A DNA stretch of 56,878 bases from J029 sp964482495 (GTDB lineage: Bacteria > Planctomycetota > UBA1135), in contig CAYZXS010000025.1 of the NCBI GenBank assembly GCA_964482495.1, positions 1-56,878 on the forward strand, given 5' to 3'. Under the pieces are notes generated by a model, which saw nothing but the letters and a program-made list of their open reading frames with translations, was not told the origin of the DNA and made no database searches. A program made the translations under genes and the position numbers. The number at the start of each line of letters is the position of its first letter. Positions within the stretch are counted from its first letter, which is position 1. Below are positions 1-10,770 of the stretch, in pieces.

Positions 1-212
1 GCCTGGGTGGCGGCGGCGCCGCCGGCGGTCGAGGCCGCAGCGGGATCGGCGGCTGCCGGCGTGGCCGGCGGGTCGGCGGCGGCGGGCGAGCCGCTGGCGG
101 TGGCGCTGGTGCCGTCGCCCAAGACGGACGCGGCGCCGGCTTCCGGCTGCTCCTCGCCGGTGCAGGCGCCGAGCAGGAGGAGCGGGAGGAGGATCAGGAG
201 GAGGCGGTTCAT
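1..212 (-). CDS. Lipoprotein, N-terminal part (runs off the window)
   Basis: Only the first 70 codons are in the window. The product begins MNRLLLILLPLLLLGAC, a lipoprotein signal peptide with an LGAC lipobox and the lipidated cysteine at residue 17. A Glu/Gln stretch and a long Ala/Gly/Pro/Ser-rich linker follow, as is common between a lipid anchor and a folded periplasmic domain. It starts 12 nt after the stop of the upstream DUF1573 lipoprotein on the same strand, so it is probably the third gene of that operon. The folded part lies outside the window, so no function can be assigned. Confidence 0.7.
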   Translation of the reverse strand, partial: MNRLLLILLPLLLLGACTGEEQPEAGAASVLGDGTSATASGSPAAADPPATPAAADPAAASTAGGAAATQ

Positions 213-224
213 GGCCGGTCGGGC

Positions 225-1352
225 TTAGTGGCGGCGGTCGCGGACGATGGCGGAGATGGCGAGCACTTGCGGGTCGAGCTCGCTGCCCTCGGGGAAGTGG
301 ATGCGGAGGCGGCCGGCGTGGGTGCCGAGCGGCGCGTCGCCGCTGATCGAGACCTTGGCGACGTAGGCCTTGCCGGCCTCGCGCACCGTCAGCTCGGCCT
401 GGAACAGCTCGGAGTCGAGGACCTCCAGCTGCGGCTCGGGGATGTCCTCGCCCGTGGCGGAGAGGATCTGGACCCGGCGCACCGGGGTGGCTCCGCGGTC
501 GAGCATGCCGAAGGTCAGGCGCTGGTCCGGCTGGTACTTGACCGGGCCGTAGACGTTGGCCTGGAGCACGATCTCGAGGCGCCGGTCGATGCTGGTCCGG
601 GCCAAGAAGCTGCCGTAGTGACGCCGGGTCTCGGCGTCCTTCAGCAGCCGGATCCGGAAGCGCTTGATGACGCGCTTGCCGTCCGGGGTCGGCTCGGCCT
701 CCCCCACCTCCTCGATCAGGAAGCCGGGGGGGGTGTTGACCCACTGGGTGATCGTGAAGTCCTCGATGGCGCTGACGATGATCTCGCGCTCGGCGCCCTT
801 GCGGGCGGGGACGTCGCCGAACAGGGCCTGGCGCGGCGTGACGACGAAGATCGGCTGGATCAGGGCCTGGATGTCGAGCTGGATCGGCATGTCCAGTCCG
901 TTGCCGCGCAGCTTGATGTCGGTCTTCTTCAGCTCCTTGAAGGTGCCGGACTCGAACAGGCCGAAGACCCGGCCGGAGTAGCCCGGCTCCATCGGCTCGC
1001 CGAAGACATAAGGCTGGCCGTTGTATTCGATCTTGATGTCGGTGCAGCCGCAGGAGGGCGCGGCCTCGGTCAGCACCAGGGGCTGCTGGCCTTCGATCCG
1101 GAACGGGAACTCCAGCGGGTGCTCCTCGTGCTGGGCGATCTCGCCCAGGTCGATGGCCTTGGTCTCGAACAGCATCTTGCTGTCGGAGTACTCCTTCGCC
1201 GGTTCTTGGTCGGGGCCGCCGGGCTGGACCGGGGAGCCGTCGGCGACCGGGCCGGGGCCGGCGCCGTCGCCCGTGGGCGAGGCCCCGCCCGGGCTGCAGG
1301 CAGCCGCGGCGAGGACGAGCAGGAGGAGGGGGTGGCGAAGGCGAGCGATCAT
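225..1352 (-). CDS. DUF1573-containing lipoprotein
   Basis: The product is 375 aa with a lipoprotein signal (LAAAAC, Cys19) and a Gly/Pro/Ser linker. A DUF1573 domain follows at roughly residues 60-170, marked by the phrase APSCGCTDIKI. DUF1573 is an immunoglobulin-like (ASH-type) periplasmic domain of unknown function, common in Bacteroidota and Planctomycetota. The rest looks like further beta-rich modules (for example PLGTHAGRLRIHFPEG near the C-terminus). An alternative ATG at 1385 would overlap the upstream stop as ATGA and adds 11 residues; I chose 1352 because it gives the more typical short lipoprotein n-region. It belongs to an operon with the DUF1573 gene upstream. Confidence 0.8.
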   Translation of the reverse strand: MIARLRHPLLLLVLAAAACSPGGASPTGDGAGPGPVADGSPVQPGGPDQEPAKEYSDSKMLFETKAIDLGEIAQHEEHPLEFPFRIEGQQPLVLTEAAPSCGCTDIKIEYNGQPYVFGEPMEPGYSGRVFGLFESGTFKELKKTDIKLRGNGLDMPIQLDIQALIQPIFVVTPRQALFGDVPARKGAEREIIVSAIEDFTITQWVNTPPGFLIEEVGEAEPTPDGKRVIKRFRIRLLKDAETRRHYGSFLARTSIDRRLEIVLQANVYGPVKYQPDQRLTFGMLDRGATPVRRVQILSATGEDIPEPQLEVLDSELFQAELTVREAGKAYVAKVSISGDAPLGTHAGRLRIHFPEGSELDPQVLAISAIVRDRRH

Positions 1353-1381
1353 CTGCGTGCAGCGAGGTGAGGAATCCGACT

Positions 1382-2422
1382 TCATTCCACGACACCGGCC
1401 AAGCGGATCTGGCGGTCGAGAATGTGCTCCTCTCCATCGACCCGATGGGACAGCCGGAGCAACAAGTTCCCCGAGAGGACTTTCTCGGAGGGGCCCGCGG
1501 GGAGGACCAGGCGCAGGCGGTAAGTCTTGGAGGGGGTCAAGTTTAGACAATCCACCCGGGCGCCGGGGAGGCCCTCTAAACGATACTCGGTGACCGCCAG
1601 TTCGCCGCGCGAAGTTCCGAGGTCGACGGTGGCGTGGATCTCCTGGCCCGCGGGGACCAGGCCCAGCCGCAGGATCCGCGCCGGCCGGGTCCAGACCACC
1701 TCCTCGATCCGGTACTGGAAGGGCAGGATGGTCGACAAGCCATTGTCGGCTCGGAGCTTCAGGAACCAGGCCTGGTCGCCAGGGTCGCTCCCGGCGGGGA
1801 TCGTGACCCGGAAGGGGTGCTCGAGGGCCTCGCCGGCGCTGGGCAGGCCTTCGACCTGGACCCCCGCCGGAGCGCCCAGGGCGGCGAGCTGGCGGTGCGG
1901 TTCCCGGCCGCGGACCCGGAAATCGACGGTCCAGGGCCCCTCCCCCTCCAGCGGGCCCGGGGTCCACCGCGGCGGGTCGATCTCCAGCCAAGGCTCGAGC
2001 AGGCTCCGGACCTCCAGCGAGGCCGGCAGGCCGGGTCCAGCGCCGCGGACCACCACCAGCGTGTCCTTGCGGCCCTGGAAGCCGGTGCTGTCGTATTCCA
2101 CCACGATCTCGCCCCGGGTGCCGGGCGCCAGCTCCCCGCCCAGGCCCCGGAAGCCGCCGCCGACCTCCAAGCGCGGCTCCAGGCAGCCGCAGCCCGGGGC
2201 GAGCTCCTCGATCCGGACCGTCTCCTGGGCCACCACGAAGGGGAAGCGGACGGTGCGGGTGCTGCCGCTGATCATCTCGCCGACATCGACCACGGCGCGC
2301 TCGAAGCGCAGCCCAGGGGCCTCCGGCGGCCCGGAGCCGCCGCAGCAGGCCAGCAGGGCGGCCGCCGCGCTGGCCGGGAGCAGCCAGCCGGCCAGCGCCA
2401 GCGATCGGTGTTGCCATGTCAT
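1382..2422 (-). CDS. DUF1573-containing lipoprotein (paralogue)
   Basis: This 346-aa exported protein has a signal peptide ending LLACC (Cys26 or Cys27 as lipidation site). A DUF1573-type module begins with VVDVGEMISGSTRTVRFPF and contains APGCGC, matching the SCGC signature of its downstream neighbour, so the two are diverged tandem paralogues. Two more beta-rich repeats follow. The start is supported by GGGAGG at 2429-2434, 6 nt before the ATG. A TATATT box at 2435-2440 lies directly upstream of that ribosome binding site, too close to be its promoter unless the transcript is leaderless. The start overlaps the possible ATG of the divergent gene, so the intergenic control region is minimal. 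Confidence 0.8.
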   Translation of the reverse strand: MTWQHRSLALAGWLLPASAAAALLACCGGSGPPEAPGLRFERAVVDVGEMISGSTRTVRFPFVVAQETVRIEELAPGCGCLEPRLEVGGGFRGLGGELAPGTRGEIVVEYDSTGFQGRKDTLVVVRGAGPGLPASLEVRSLLEPWLEIDPPRWTPGPLEGEGPWTVDFRVRGREPHRQLAALGAPAGVQVEGLPSAGEALEHPFRVTIPAGSDPGDQAWFLKLRADNGLSTILPFQYRIEEVVWTRPARILRLGLVPAGQEIHATVDLGTSRGELAVTEYRLEGLPGARVDCLNLTPSKTYRLRLVLPAGPSEKVLSGNLLLRLSHRVDGEEHILDRQIRLAGVVE

Positions 2423-2445
2423 CGGAAGCCTCCCAATATAGGACC

Positions 2446-3057
2446 GTGCCGGGGATCGCTCACTGCCGCATCGCCCTCCTGCTGGGCCTCCTGCTCGCCG
2501 GGCTGGCGTCCTGCGCCTGCCCCGCCGAGGCCCGGCTGCTGGCCGAACGGCCCGACTTCCGCACCCCCGAGGCCGCCGGCCGCAGCTTCCTGGCGGCGGT
2601 CTCCTGCGACGACGCCGAGGCCGAGTACCGGTGCGCCTCCGAGGCCCTGAAGGCCGAGCTCGGCGCCACCTTCGACCTGTGGCTGATCGGGCGGGCCGAG
2701 CTGCGCGACGAGGTCGGCGAACTGCTGCTGTCGCGGGCCTCCTCCCTCGACTTCCTGGGGGTCCGGGTCAGCGAGATGGGCCTGCTCACCCTCTGGGGCC
2801 GCGGCGAGGAGCCGCTGCTGGGGCTCTGGATGGTGGAGCAGCACTACTTCGACCTCTACGACGACCGCGGTCCGGTCCTGGGCGAACTGCTCGACCAGCC
2901 GCCCGGAGGCTACCTGAAGCAGGAGGGCACGCGGCTGGTCCTGGAGATCTCCGACGCCCTGCCGAAGCGCTTCCCCGGCTTCGACGAGGTCCGGAAATTC
3001 GAGCTCGGGAGCGAGTGGAAGCTCCGCGGTCTGGAATCCTTCGATTCGGCCCGCTAA
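2446..3057 (+). CDS. Secreted protein of unknown function
   Basis: The product is about 203 aa with an N-terminal signal peptide (RIALLLGLLLAGLASC, probably a lipoprotein) and a mature acidic, aromatic-rich domain. I recognise no family. The open frame reaches back to an ATG at 2416, which would overlap the divergent gene on the other strand; I prefer the GTG at 2446 because it removes that overlap and gives a compact signal peptide. No convincing ribosome binding site precedes either start. The phrase FRTPEAAGRSFLAAVSCDDA resembles the opening of planctomycete proteins that score per-item exposure to a pathway, but this is only an impression. Confidence 0.6.
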   Translation: MPGIAHCRIALLLGLLLAGLASCACPAEARLLAERPDFRTPEAAGRSFLAAVSCDDAEAEYRCASEALKAELGATFDLWLIGRAELRDEVGELLLSRASSLDFLGVRVSEMGLLTLWGRGEEPLLGLWMVEQHYFDLYDDRGPVLGELLDQPPGGYLKQEGTRLVLEISDALPKRFPGFDEVRKFELGSEWKLRGLESFDSAR

Positions 3058-3099
3058 AGCCCTTTCGCTTGGCAGTTTAAGGCCTTACATCCCGAGCAA

Positions 3100-5807
<2,708 letters not shown>

Positions 5808-5808
<1 letters not shown>

Positions 5809-5940
5809 GGGTCAGACATCGATTGTTTTGAGAGGTCGTACCTCGACTTCCATCGCCAAAGGGCACCGCGCGAAACGCGCGGTGCCCTTTGGCGATGGAA
5901 GTCGAGGTACGACCTCTCAAAACAATCGATGTCTGACCCC
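5808..5940. repeat. Perfect inverted repeat, 65-bp arms around an AAA loop
   Basis: The left arm (5808-5872) and right arm (5876-5940) are exact reverse complements and are separated only by AAA. The outer ends read GGGGTCAGACATCGATTGT. A nested small palindrome GAGGT-CGT-ACCTC lies within each arm, and the centre is CCGCGCG-AAA-CGCGCGG. The element fills the gap between convergent ppdK (stop overlaps the first base) and the receiver/GGDEF gene (stop 2 nt beyond the end), so it could act as a bidirectional transcription end. A shorter relative with the same ends lies at 19028-19088. Confidence 0.97.
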
Positions 5941-5942
5941 GT

Positions 5943-6854
5943 TCAGGCGAGCATGCCGGTGAGGCGGTGGAGGACGGAGGCCAGGAACTCGCGGGGGGTC
6001 GGCGTCTCGGAGTTGGGGCAGACGGCGGTGGCCCAGCGCCACTCGAGCTTCTCGCCGAGCAGGTCGATCATGCCGCGGCGGCGCAGCTCCTCGCCCACCC
6101 GCTCCGCGAACAGGCGGGCGCCGGCGGGGCCGGTGTGGGGCAGCAGGGCGACGAAGGTCCGCGGGTCGAACTGGGTGACGATGTCGACGTCGCGAGTATC
6201 CAACAGGATGACGCCGGCGATGTCGAGCAGGACCTCGTCGTTGACCTCCCCGTCGAAGGCGAAGCCGGCGAGGCCGAGCGGGAAGCGGAAGCGGGTGGAG
6301 CGCTTGAACTCCTCGTCCAGGCGGTGCTCCCAGTAGGACAGGGTGTAGAGCCCGGACTCCTGCTCGGTGATGGTCTGCACGAACTGGTCGCGCTGGCTGG
6401 CCTCCCGGCCCTGGAGGATCGCCCCGAGGCTGCTGCCGAGGGCGCGGTCATCGGGGGAGATCGGGTCTGGGCGCAGCGGCCGGGCGGCGCCGAAGGGCGA
6501 GGCCAGGCGGTCGGCGAGCTCCTCCGGCGCCACCGGCTTGGCCAGGGCGCCCTGTGCTCCGACGAAGCGGGCGAGGCCGTCGGCGTCGAGCAGGTCGCCG
6601 TCCGAGAGCAGCCAGATCAGGGTCTTGGCGCGGCGCAGGAATCCCAGGGTCCATTCGTGGGCGCTCTCCGGCGCCAGGAGCGCCGGATCCACCACCACCT
6701 GGCCCTCGATCGCGTCGGCCTGGGCCTCCAGGCTGGTCAGGTCCTCGATGGAGGTGACGGTGGAGATGGCGTCGCCGGCCAGGCGGGCCGCCTCCTGGCA
6801 GGAGGCGACGACGGCGGGGTCGGCGGAGACGATGGTCAGCGGACGGGTGGGCAT
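5943..6854 (-). CDS. Receiver-like protein with degenerate GGDEF domain
   Basis: The 303-aa product starts PTRPLTIVSADPAVVASC, reading as a response-regulator-like alpha/beta fold (about residues 1-120) with conserved LAKPVAPEEL resembling the receiver KP motif but no clear phospho-Asp triad. A linker leads to a C-terminal domain with the layout of GGDEF proteins (YTLSYWEHRLDEEFKRSTRF, then FVALLPHTGPAGARLFAERV). Where an active enzyme has GG[DE]EF this protein has FDPRTF, so it should not make c-di-GMP. It may be a sensor or effector instead. It lies 12 nt downstream of yebC on the same strand. Confidence 0.75.
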   Translation of the reverse strand: MPTRPLTIVSADPAVVASCQEAARLAGDAISTVTSIEDLTSLEAQADAIEGQVVVDPALLAPESAHEWTLGFLRRAKTLIWLLSDGDLLDADGLARFVGAQGALAKPVAPEELADRLASPFGAARPLRPDPISPDDRALGSSLGAILQGREASQRDQFVQTITEQESGLYTLSYWEHRLDEEFKRSTRFRFPLGLAGFAFDGEVNDEVLLDIAGVILLDTRDVDIVTQFDPRTFVALLPHTGPAGARLFAERVGEELRRRGMIDLLGEKLEWRWATAVCPNSETPTPREFLASVLHRLTGMLA

Positions 6855-6866
6855 CTTCGAATCAGC

Positions 6867-7604
6867 TCAAGCTTCGAGGAATTCAGCGTTGTTGTGCACG
6901 CCTTGGACGTCGTCGTTGTCCTCCAGCGCGTCCATCAGGTCCATGATCTTCTGGCCCATGGCCGCGTCGACCTCGACCGTGTTCTTGGGAATGTAGCGGA
7001 TCGCGGCGTCGGCGACCTCGTAGCCGCCCTCCTCCAGCGCGGTCTTGATCTCCATGAACAGGCCCATGTCGGCGGTCACCCCGAGGATCTCCGCCTCGTC
7101 CGTGGTGACGTCGTCGGCGCCGAGCTCCAGGGCGAACATCATGAACTCGTCTTCATCGGCGGCCGGGCCGGCGCGCTTGACCGCGAAGGCGGCCTTGCGC
7201 TCGAACATCCACAGCACCGACCCGGTGGAGCCGAGCGAGCCGCCGCGGCGGTCCAGGATGTGGCGCATGTCCGGAGCCGTCCGGTTCCGGTTGTCAGTCA
7301 GGGCCTCGATGATGAGGGCGACGCCGCCGGGCCCGTAGGCCTCGTAGGTCACCTCCTCGAACTGCACCCCGTCGAGCTCGCCGGCGCCCTTCTTGACCGC
7401 CCGCTCGATCGAGTCCTTGGGCATGTTGTCGGCCCGGGCCCGCTCGATCGCGTAGCGCAGCGACAAGTTCATATCGGGGTCGGCGCCGCCGGTGCGGGCG
7501 GCGTTCATGATCAGCTTGGCCCACTTGCTGAAGATCTTCCCGCGCCTCGCGTCCATCTTGGACTTGGTGCGCTGGATGTTCGCCCAATGCGAATGTCCTG
7601 CCAT
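6867..7604 (-). CDS. yebC: YebC/PmpR family protein
   Basis: The product is 245 aa, the standard length, and opens AGHSHWANIQRTKSKMDARRGK, the diagnostic N-terminus. Further family motifs are NMPKDSIERAVKKG, YEAYGPGGVALIIEALTDNRNRT and GSLGSTGSVLWMF. YebC-family proteins were long annotated as transcriptional regulators; more recent work links them to ribosome rescue at proline-rich stretches. The position next to ribosomal protein genes fits a translation role, although a terminator at 7705-7744 separates it from rpsI. The gene itself starts with ATG at 7604. Confidence 0.95.
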   Translation of the reverse strand: MAGHSHWANIQRTKSKMDARRGKIFSKWAKLIMNAARTGGADPDMNLSLRYAIERARADNMPKDSIERAVKKGAGELDGVQFEEVTYEAYGPGGVALIIEALTDNRNRTAPDMRHILDRRGGSLGSTGSVLWMFERKAAFAVKRAGPAADEDEFMMFALELGADDVTTDEAEILGVTADMGLFMEIKTALEEGGYEVADAAIRYIPKNTVEVDAAMGQKIMDLMDALEDNDDVQGVHNNAEFLEA

Positions 7605-7704
7605 CGGTTCTACTCCGGATCACGCGGCGCTGCGGCCGCGAGGAAGCTTAGCAGGCCTCGACGCCCCGCCCGCTCCGAAAACGGCGCCGCGCGGCCGCTG
7701 CGCC

Positions 7705-7744
7705 CAAAAAAGAGAAGGACCGCCTGCCCCCAGGCAGGCGGTCC
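7705..7744 (-). terminator. Intrinsic terminator of the rplM-rpsI operon
   Basis: On the minus strand a 12-bp GC-rich stem (GGACCGCCTGCC pairing with GGCAGGCGGTCC, 7717-7744, 4-nt loop) is followed directly by TTCTCTTTTTT. This is a textbook Rho-independent terminator beginning about 20 nt after the rpsI stop. It should separate rpsI transcription from yebC. Confidence 0.92.
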
Positions 7745-7763
7745 CGGTCGGATCGCAGCGCGA

Positions 7764-8276
7764 TCAGCGCTTGACCCACTGGAAGGCCCGGCGCGCGCCG
7801 CGCAGGCCGTACTTCTTCCGCTCGACCATCCGCGGGTCGCGGGTGAGCAGGCCAGCGTCACGGAGCCGCTGGTAGGAGTCCGGGTAGAGCTTCAGCAGCG
7901 CCCGGCTGATGCCGAGCAGGACCGAGCCAGCTTGGCCGGTGATGCCCCCGCCCTCGGCGTTGACGAAGACGTCCACCTTGCCCTCGACGCCGACGCTCTT
8001 GAGCGCGGCCATGGCCGCGTTCTGGTCGAGCTGACGCGGGAAGTACTCCTTCATCGGCTTGCCGTTGATCACGAAGTCGCCGCTGCCGGGGCGCAGGCGC
8101 ACCCGGGCGCGGGCGGCCTTTCGGCGGCCGGTGCCCCAGTGGAACTGCTTGGGGCCGAGCTCGACGACGCGGCCGGTCGGATCGACCTCCGGCTCCTCCT
8201 CGACGATCTCCTCGACGAGCTCCGGGTCGACGGCGACGCCGTCCTCGGGAGCGGTCTGGGTGCTGTTCTCTTCCAT
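7764..8276 (-). CDS. rpsI: 30S ribosomal protein S9 (uS9)
   Basis: The 170-aa product contains the S9 core from about residue 44: HWGTGRRKAARARVRLRPG, FVINGKPMKEYFPR, GGGITGQAGSVLLGISRAL and RDPRMVERKKYGLRGARRAFQWVKR. The C-terminal tail that reaches into the ribosomal P site normally ends in an FSKR-like sequence; here it is FQWVKR, keeping the terminal Lys-Arg. Unusually, about 40 residues of acidic, Glu/Val/Pro-rich sequence precede the core. The gene follows rplM after 4 nt, the usual L13-S9 operon, and is followed by a strong terminator. Confidence 0.97.
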   Translation of the reverse strand: MEENSTQTAPEDGVAVDPELVEEIVEEEPEVDPTGRVVELGPKQFHWGTGRRKAARARVRLRPGSGDFVINGKPMKEYFPRQLDQNAAMAALKSVGVEGKVDVFVNAEGGGITGQAGSVLLGISRALLKLYPDSYQRLRDAGLLTRDPRMVERKKYGLRGARRAFQWVKR

Positions 8277-8280
8277 GCTG

Positions 8281-8721
8281 TTAGCTCAGCTTCTCGAAGG
8301 GCTTCGGCTGCTGGGCGGCGTGCGGATGCTCGGCGCCGGCGTAGATCTTGAGGTTCTTCAGCATCTGCCGGCCGAGGGTGGTCTTCGGCAGCATCCGCTG
8401 GACCGCCTTGCGCAGGATCCGGTCAGGGTGGCTCTCGAGCAGGTCGGCGTAGGTCTCGACCACGCGGCCGCCGGGGTACCCGGTGACGCGGGCGTAGGTC
8501 TTCTTCTCGGCCTTGAGGCCGGTGACCCGCACCTTCTCGCAGTTGATGACGACGACCTGGTCACCGCACAGGTAGTGCGGGGAGTAGGTCGGCCGGTGCT
8601 TGCCCATGAGGACCATGGCGAGGTCGCGCGCCAAGCGGCCGAGGACCTGACCTTCAGCGTCGGCCAGGAGCCACTGCGGAGCGTGGGTTTGCGGGGTCCC
8701 GTGGGAAGTCTTGGGTCGCAT
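8281..8721 (-). CDS. rplM: 50S ribosomal protein L13 (uL13)
   Basis: The 146-aa product has the family signatures WLLADAEGQVLGRLARDLAMVLMGKHRPTY, VVVINCEKVRVTGLKAEKKTY and the block AVQRMLPKTTLGRQMLKNLKIYAGAEHPH. The ATG at 8721 gives the normal length; the reading frame is open further upstream, but that sequence has no L13 similarity. A purine-rich GGAAGAGA lies about 13 nt before the start. It is the first gene of the rplM-rpsI pair. Confidence 0.97.
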   Translation of the reverse strand: MRPKTSHGTPQTHAPQWLLADAEGQVLGRLARDLAMVLMGKHRPTYSPHYLCGDQVVVINCEKVRVTGLKAEKKTYARVTGYPGGRVVETYADLLESHPDRILRKAVQRMLPKTTLGRQMLKNLKIYAGAEHPHAAQQPKPFEKLS

Positions 8722-8818
8722 GACGATTCTGGATCTCTTCCGAAACCGGGTCCGGCTCCGGCAAAAGGCCGAACAGTCTAGTCTCCGGACCCTCGATCCG
8801 TCAAGGCGCCTTCGCCCC

Positions 8819-9886
8819 CTAAAGCGGCCGCCGAAAGAGCCTTCCGTCCTCACCCAGCTCCCACCGGGCGGCCTCCCCGCCGCTCTCCCCCGCCGCCCAC
8901 CAGCGGAGCAGGCCGAGCCCTCCTTCGGTCGCCGCGGGACCGCCGCTGCGGGGGGCCCGGAGCGGGTGCACCTCGAGCCAGGCGCTGGCCGGCCCCGGCC
9001 CCGGCGATTCGGCGGGCAGCCGCCGCGCCACCCCCCAGCAACGGCCCGTCCCGACCCGGATCTTGCCGTCGGCGCCCGCCTCCAGGGCGAAGCTGCCGGC
9101 TGGCCGGAGCAGGGGGCCCTGCACCGGGTCCCACTCCCCTGCACCCTGGCGGAGCTCGAGCATCCAGGAGCCGCTCGCGTCCTCGTAGCGCAGCTCCAGG
9201 CGGTCGGGCGGCCGCGCCAGGAGCAGGGCGGCGCCGGCGAGGAGCAGGCCGCCGGCGCGCAGCCGGGCCCGCCACGGCGGCCGCGTGAAGGCCAGGCCGA
9301 GCTGCCAGGCGGCGAGCAGGGCAACCAGGGTCCAGGCCCGGCCGCGGAGCGGCGAGTCCTCCAGCGGCCGGGGCTGCAGTTCGGGTGGCGGGACGAGGTC
9401 CAGGCCCGCCAGGGCGACGCCGGCGGGCAGGGCAGGCGGCGCGGCAAAGGGCGCCGCGAGGGGCGGCGCCGCCAGGGCCGCCCAGGGCACCGCCCGCGCG
9501 GCGGCTTGGGGCAGTTGCCGCTCGCCGAGGGCCAGCAGCGCGGTGAGCAGGGTGGGGACCAAGAGCGCCGCCGGCACCAGCCACCCCCACCGCCCTGGTC
9601 GGCGCCAGGCCGGCAGCGTCGCGCCGGCCAGGGCCAGCAGGAGCAGGCCTCTCCAGGCGGCGGCGTCGGGGCGCAGGGCGTGCAACGCCAGCCAGGCAGC
9701 CCCGTGGCCGAGAAGGAAGGCGATCCGGCGCCGCCGGTCGGAGCGGGGAGGCGCGGCCTCGGGGCGGGCGGCCTCCAGGATCCAGCCCAGGGCCAGGGCC
9801 CGCGCCGGGCTGAGCGCCGGCAACAGCGCCGCGGCGCCGTAGGGCAGGAAGGCGGCCAGGCCGAGGATCCGGGCGCCGGCGCTCAA
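8819..9886 (-). CDS. Polytopic membrane protein of unknown function
   Basis: The product is about 355 aa starting at a TTG (9886) that overlaps the preceding gene's stop as TTGA. Six or seven hydrophobic helices occupy residues 1-230 (for example ILGLAAFLPYGAAALLP, RIAFLLGHGAAWLALHAL, WGWLVPAALLVPTLLTALLAL). A soluble C-terminal portion of about 120 aa contains LELRYEDASGSWMLELRQG. The composition is extremely Ala/Leu/Arg rich. I do not recognise a family. It is translationally coupled to the FtsQ-like gene, so the two may act together in the envelope. Confidence 0.6.
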   Translation of the reverse strand: MSAGARILGLAAFLPYGAAALLPALSPARALALGWILEAARPEAAPPRSDRRRRIAFLLGHGAAWLALHALRPDAAAWRGLLLLALAGATLPAWRRPGRWGWLVPAALLVPTLLTALLALGERQLPQAAARAVPWAALAAPPLAAPFAAPPALPAGVALAGLDLVPPPELQPRPLEDSPLRGRAWTLVALLAAWQLGLAFTRPPWRARLRAGGLLLAGAALLLARPPDRLELRYEDASGSWMLELRQGAGEWDPVQGPLLRPAGSFALEAGADGKIRVGTGRCWGVARRLPAESPGPGPASAWLEVHPLRAPRSGGPAATEGGLGLLRWWAAGESGGEAARWELGEDGRLFRRPL

Positions 9887-10728
9887 CGGAGCACGTCGGG
9901 CAGCGGCAGCTCCGCGCCCGAGGGATCCAGCAAGCGCACCCGGGGCAGGTCGAGCATGACGTGGGCCAGGCCCTGCAGCCCGGGGTAGGCGCGCATGACG
10001 GCCACCAGGCGCTGGGCCTTCAGCTCGGCCGGCACCCCGCGCGGGTCGCGAGAGGCGTCGGACCGGCCCCAGTGCAGCCGGCAGCCCTCTCGGGTGACGA
10101 AGGCCAGGGCCGGCGGGACGCCGGGGGCGTGATCGGGATAGCCCGGCTGGCGGTCGATCGCCACCAGGTTGCCGCCGAGCAGCTCGCGCACGGCGTCGAA
10201 CTCGTAGACCGCCCGCAGCGCCTCCTGGATCAGCGGGTCGGCGACGCGGCCGCCCTCGGCGGGCAGGGAGTCCTCGCGCTCGGCCGGCACCCGGGCGAGG
10301 AAGCCGAGGTGGCGGGTCTCGAGCCCCTCCGGCAGCACCGTGCCGTCGAGGCTCACCGGCACCAGCCGGCCCTGGTCGAGCACGGCGACGCCGAGCACGC
10401 GCGGCTGGAAGTCCAATTCGATGCCCTCGGGCAGGCGCAAGCGGGCCTCGACGCTCTCCGGGTCGATCCAGGGCAGGTCCTTCAGCACCCGCGCGGCCAC
10501 CAGCGGGGCGTCCGGACCGAGCAGCTCGACCTCGGGGGCGGCGGCCAGCGCCTGGTGGAGCTGGAGCTGCCACAGCTCCGGGAGGCGCTCGGGCAGGGCC
10601 TCGACCCGGTAGTTCGAGAGCGGGCGCATTTCCCCCGCCTCGACCCCGCCGCCGTTGAGGTGGGCCGCCCACCAGCCCAGGAGGGCCAGCGCGGTGACCG
10701 CGGCAGTGGCGAGGAGGCGACCGTTCAT
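9883..10728 (-). CDS. Single-pass membrane protein, FtsQ/DivIB-like (tentative)
   Basis: The 281-aa product has one N-terminal membrane helix (residues about 4-22, LLATAAVTALALLGWWAAHL). The extracytoplasmic part contains DLPWIDPESVEARLRLPEGIELDFQPRVLGVAVLDQGRLVPVSLDGTVLP in outline, which recalls the FtsQ beta domain (effect of preceding propeptide, then a residue pattern of variable DG-LVP-D-GTVLP). The usual mur/ftsA/ftsZ neighbours are absent, so the assignment rests on topology and this short similarity. It could equally be another POTRA-like envelope protein. It shares a TTGA overlap with the downstream membrane protein. Confidence 0.5.
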   Translation of the reverse strand: MNGRLLATAAVTALALLGWWAAHLNGGGVEAGEMRPLSNYRVEALPERLPELWQLQLHQALAAAPEVELLGPDAPLVAARVLKDLPWIDPESVEARLRLPEGIELDFQPRVLGVAVLDQGRLVPVSLDGTVLPEGLETRHLGFLARVPAEREDSLPAEGGRVADPLIQEALRAVYEFDAVRELLGGNLVAIDRQPGYPDHAPGVPPALAFVTREGCRLHWGRSDASRDPRGVPAELKAQRLVAVMRAYPGLQGLAHVMLDLPRVRLLDPSGAELPLPDVLR

Positions 10729-10770
10729 CCCCCTAGTTCTAGCTTGACCCCCCTCCCGGTGCCACCGAAC

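Noticed and set aside
2416..2445. ATG at 2416 as start of the secreted protein
   Set aside because: It would overlap the divergent start at 2422 and lengthen the signal peptide; kept only as an alternative.
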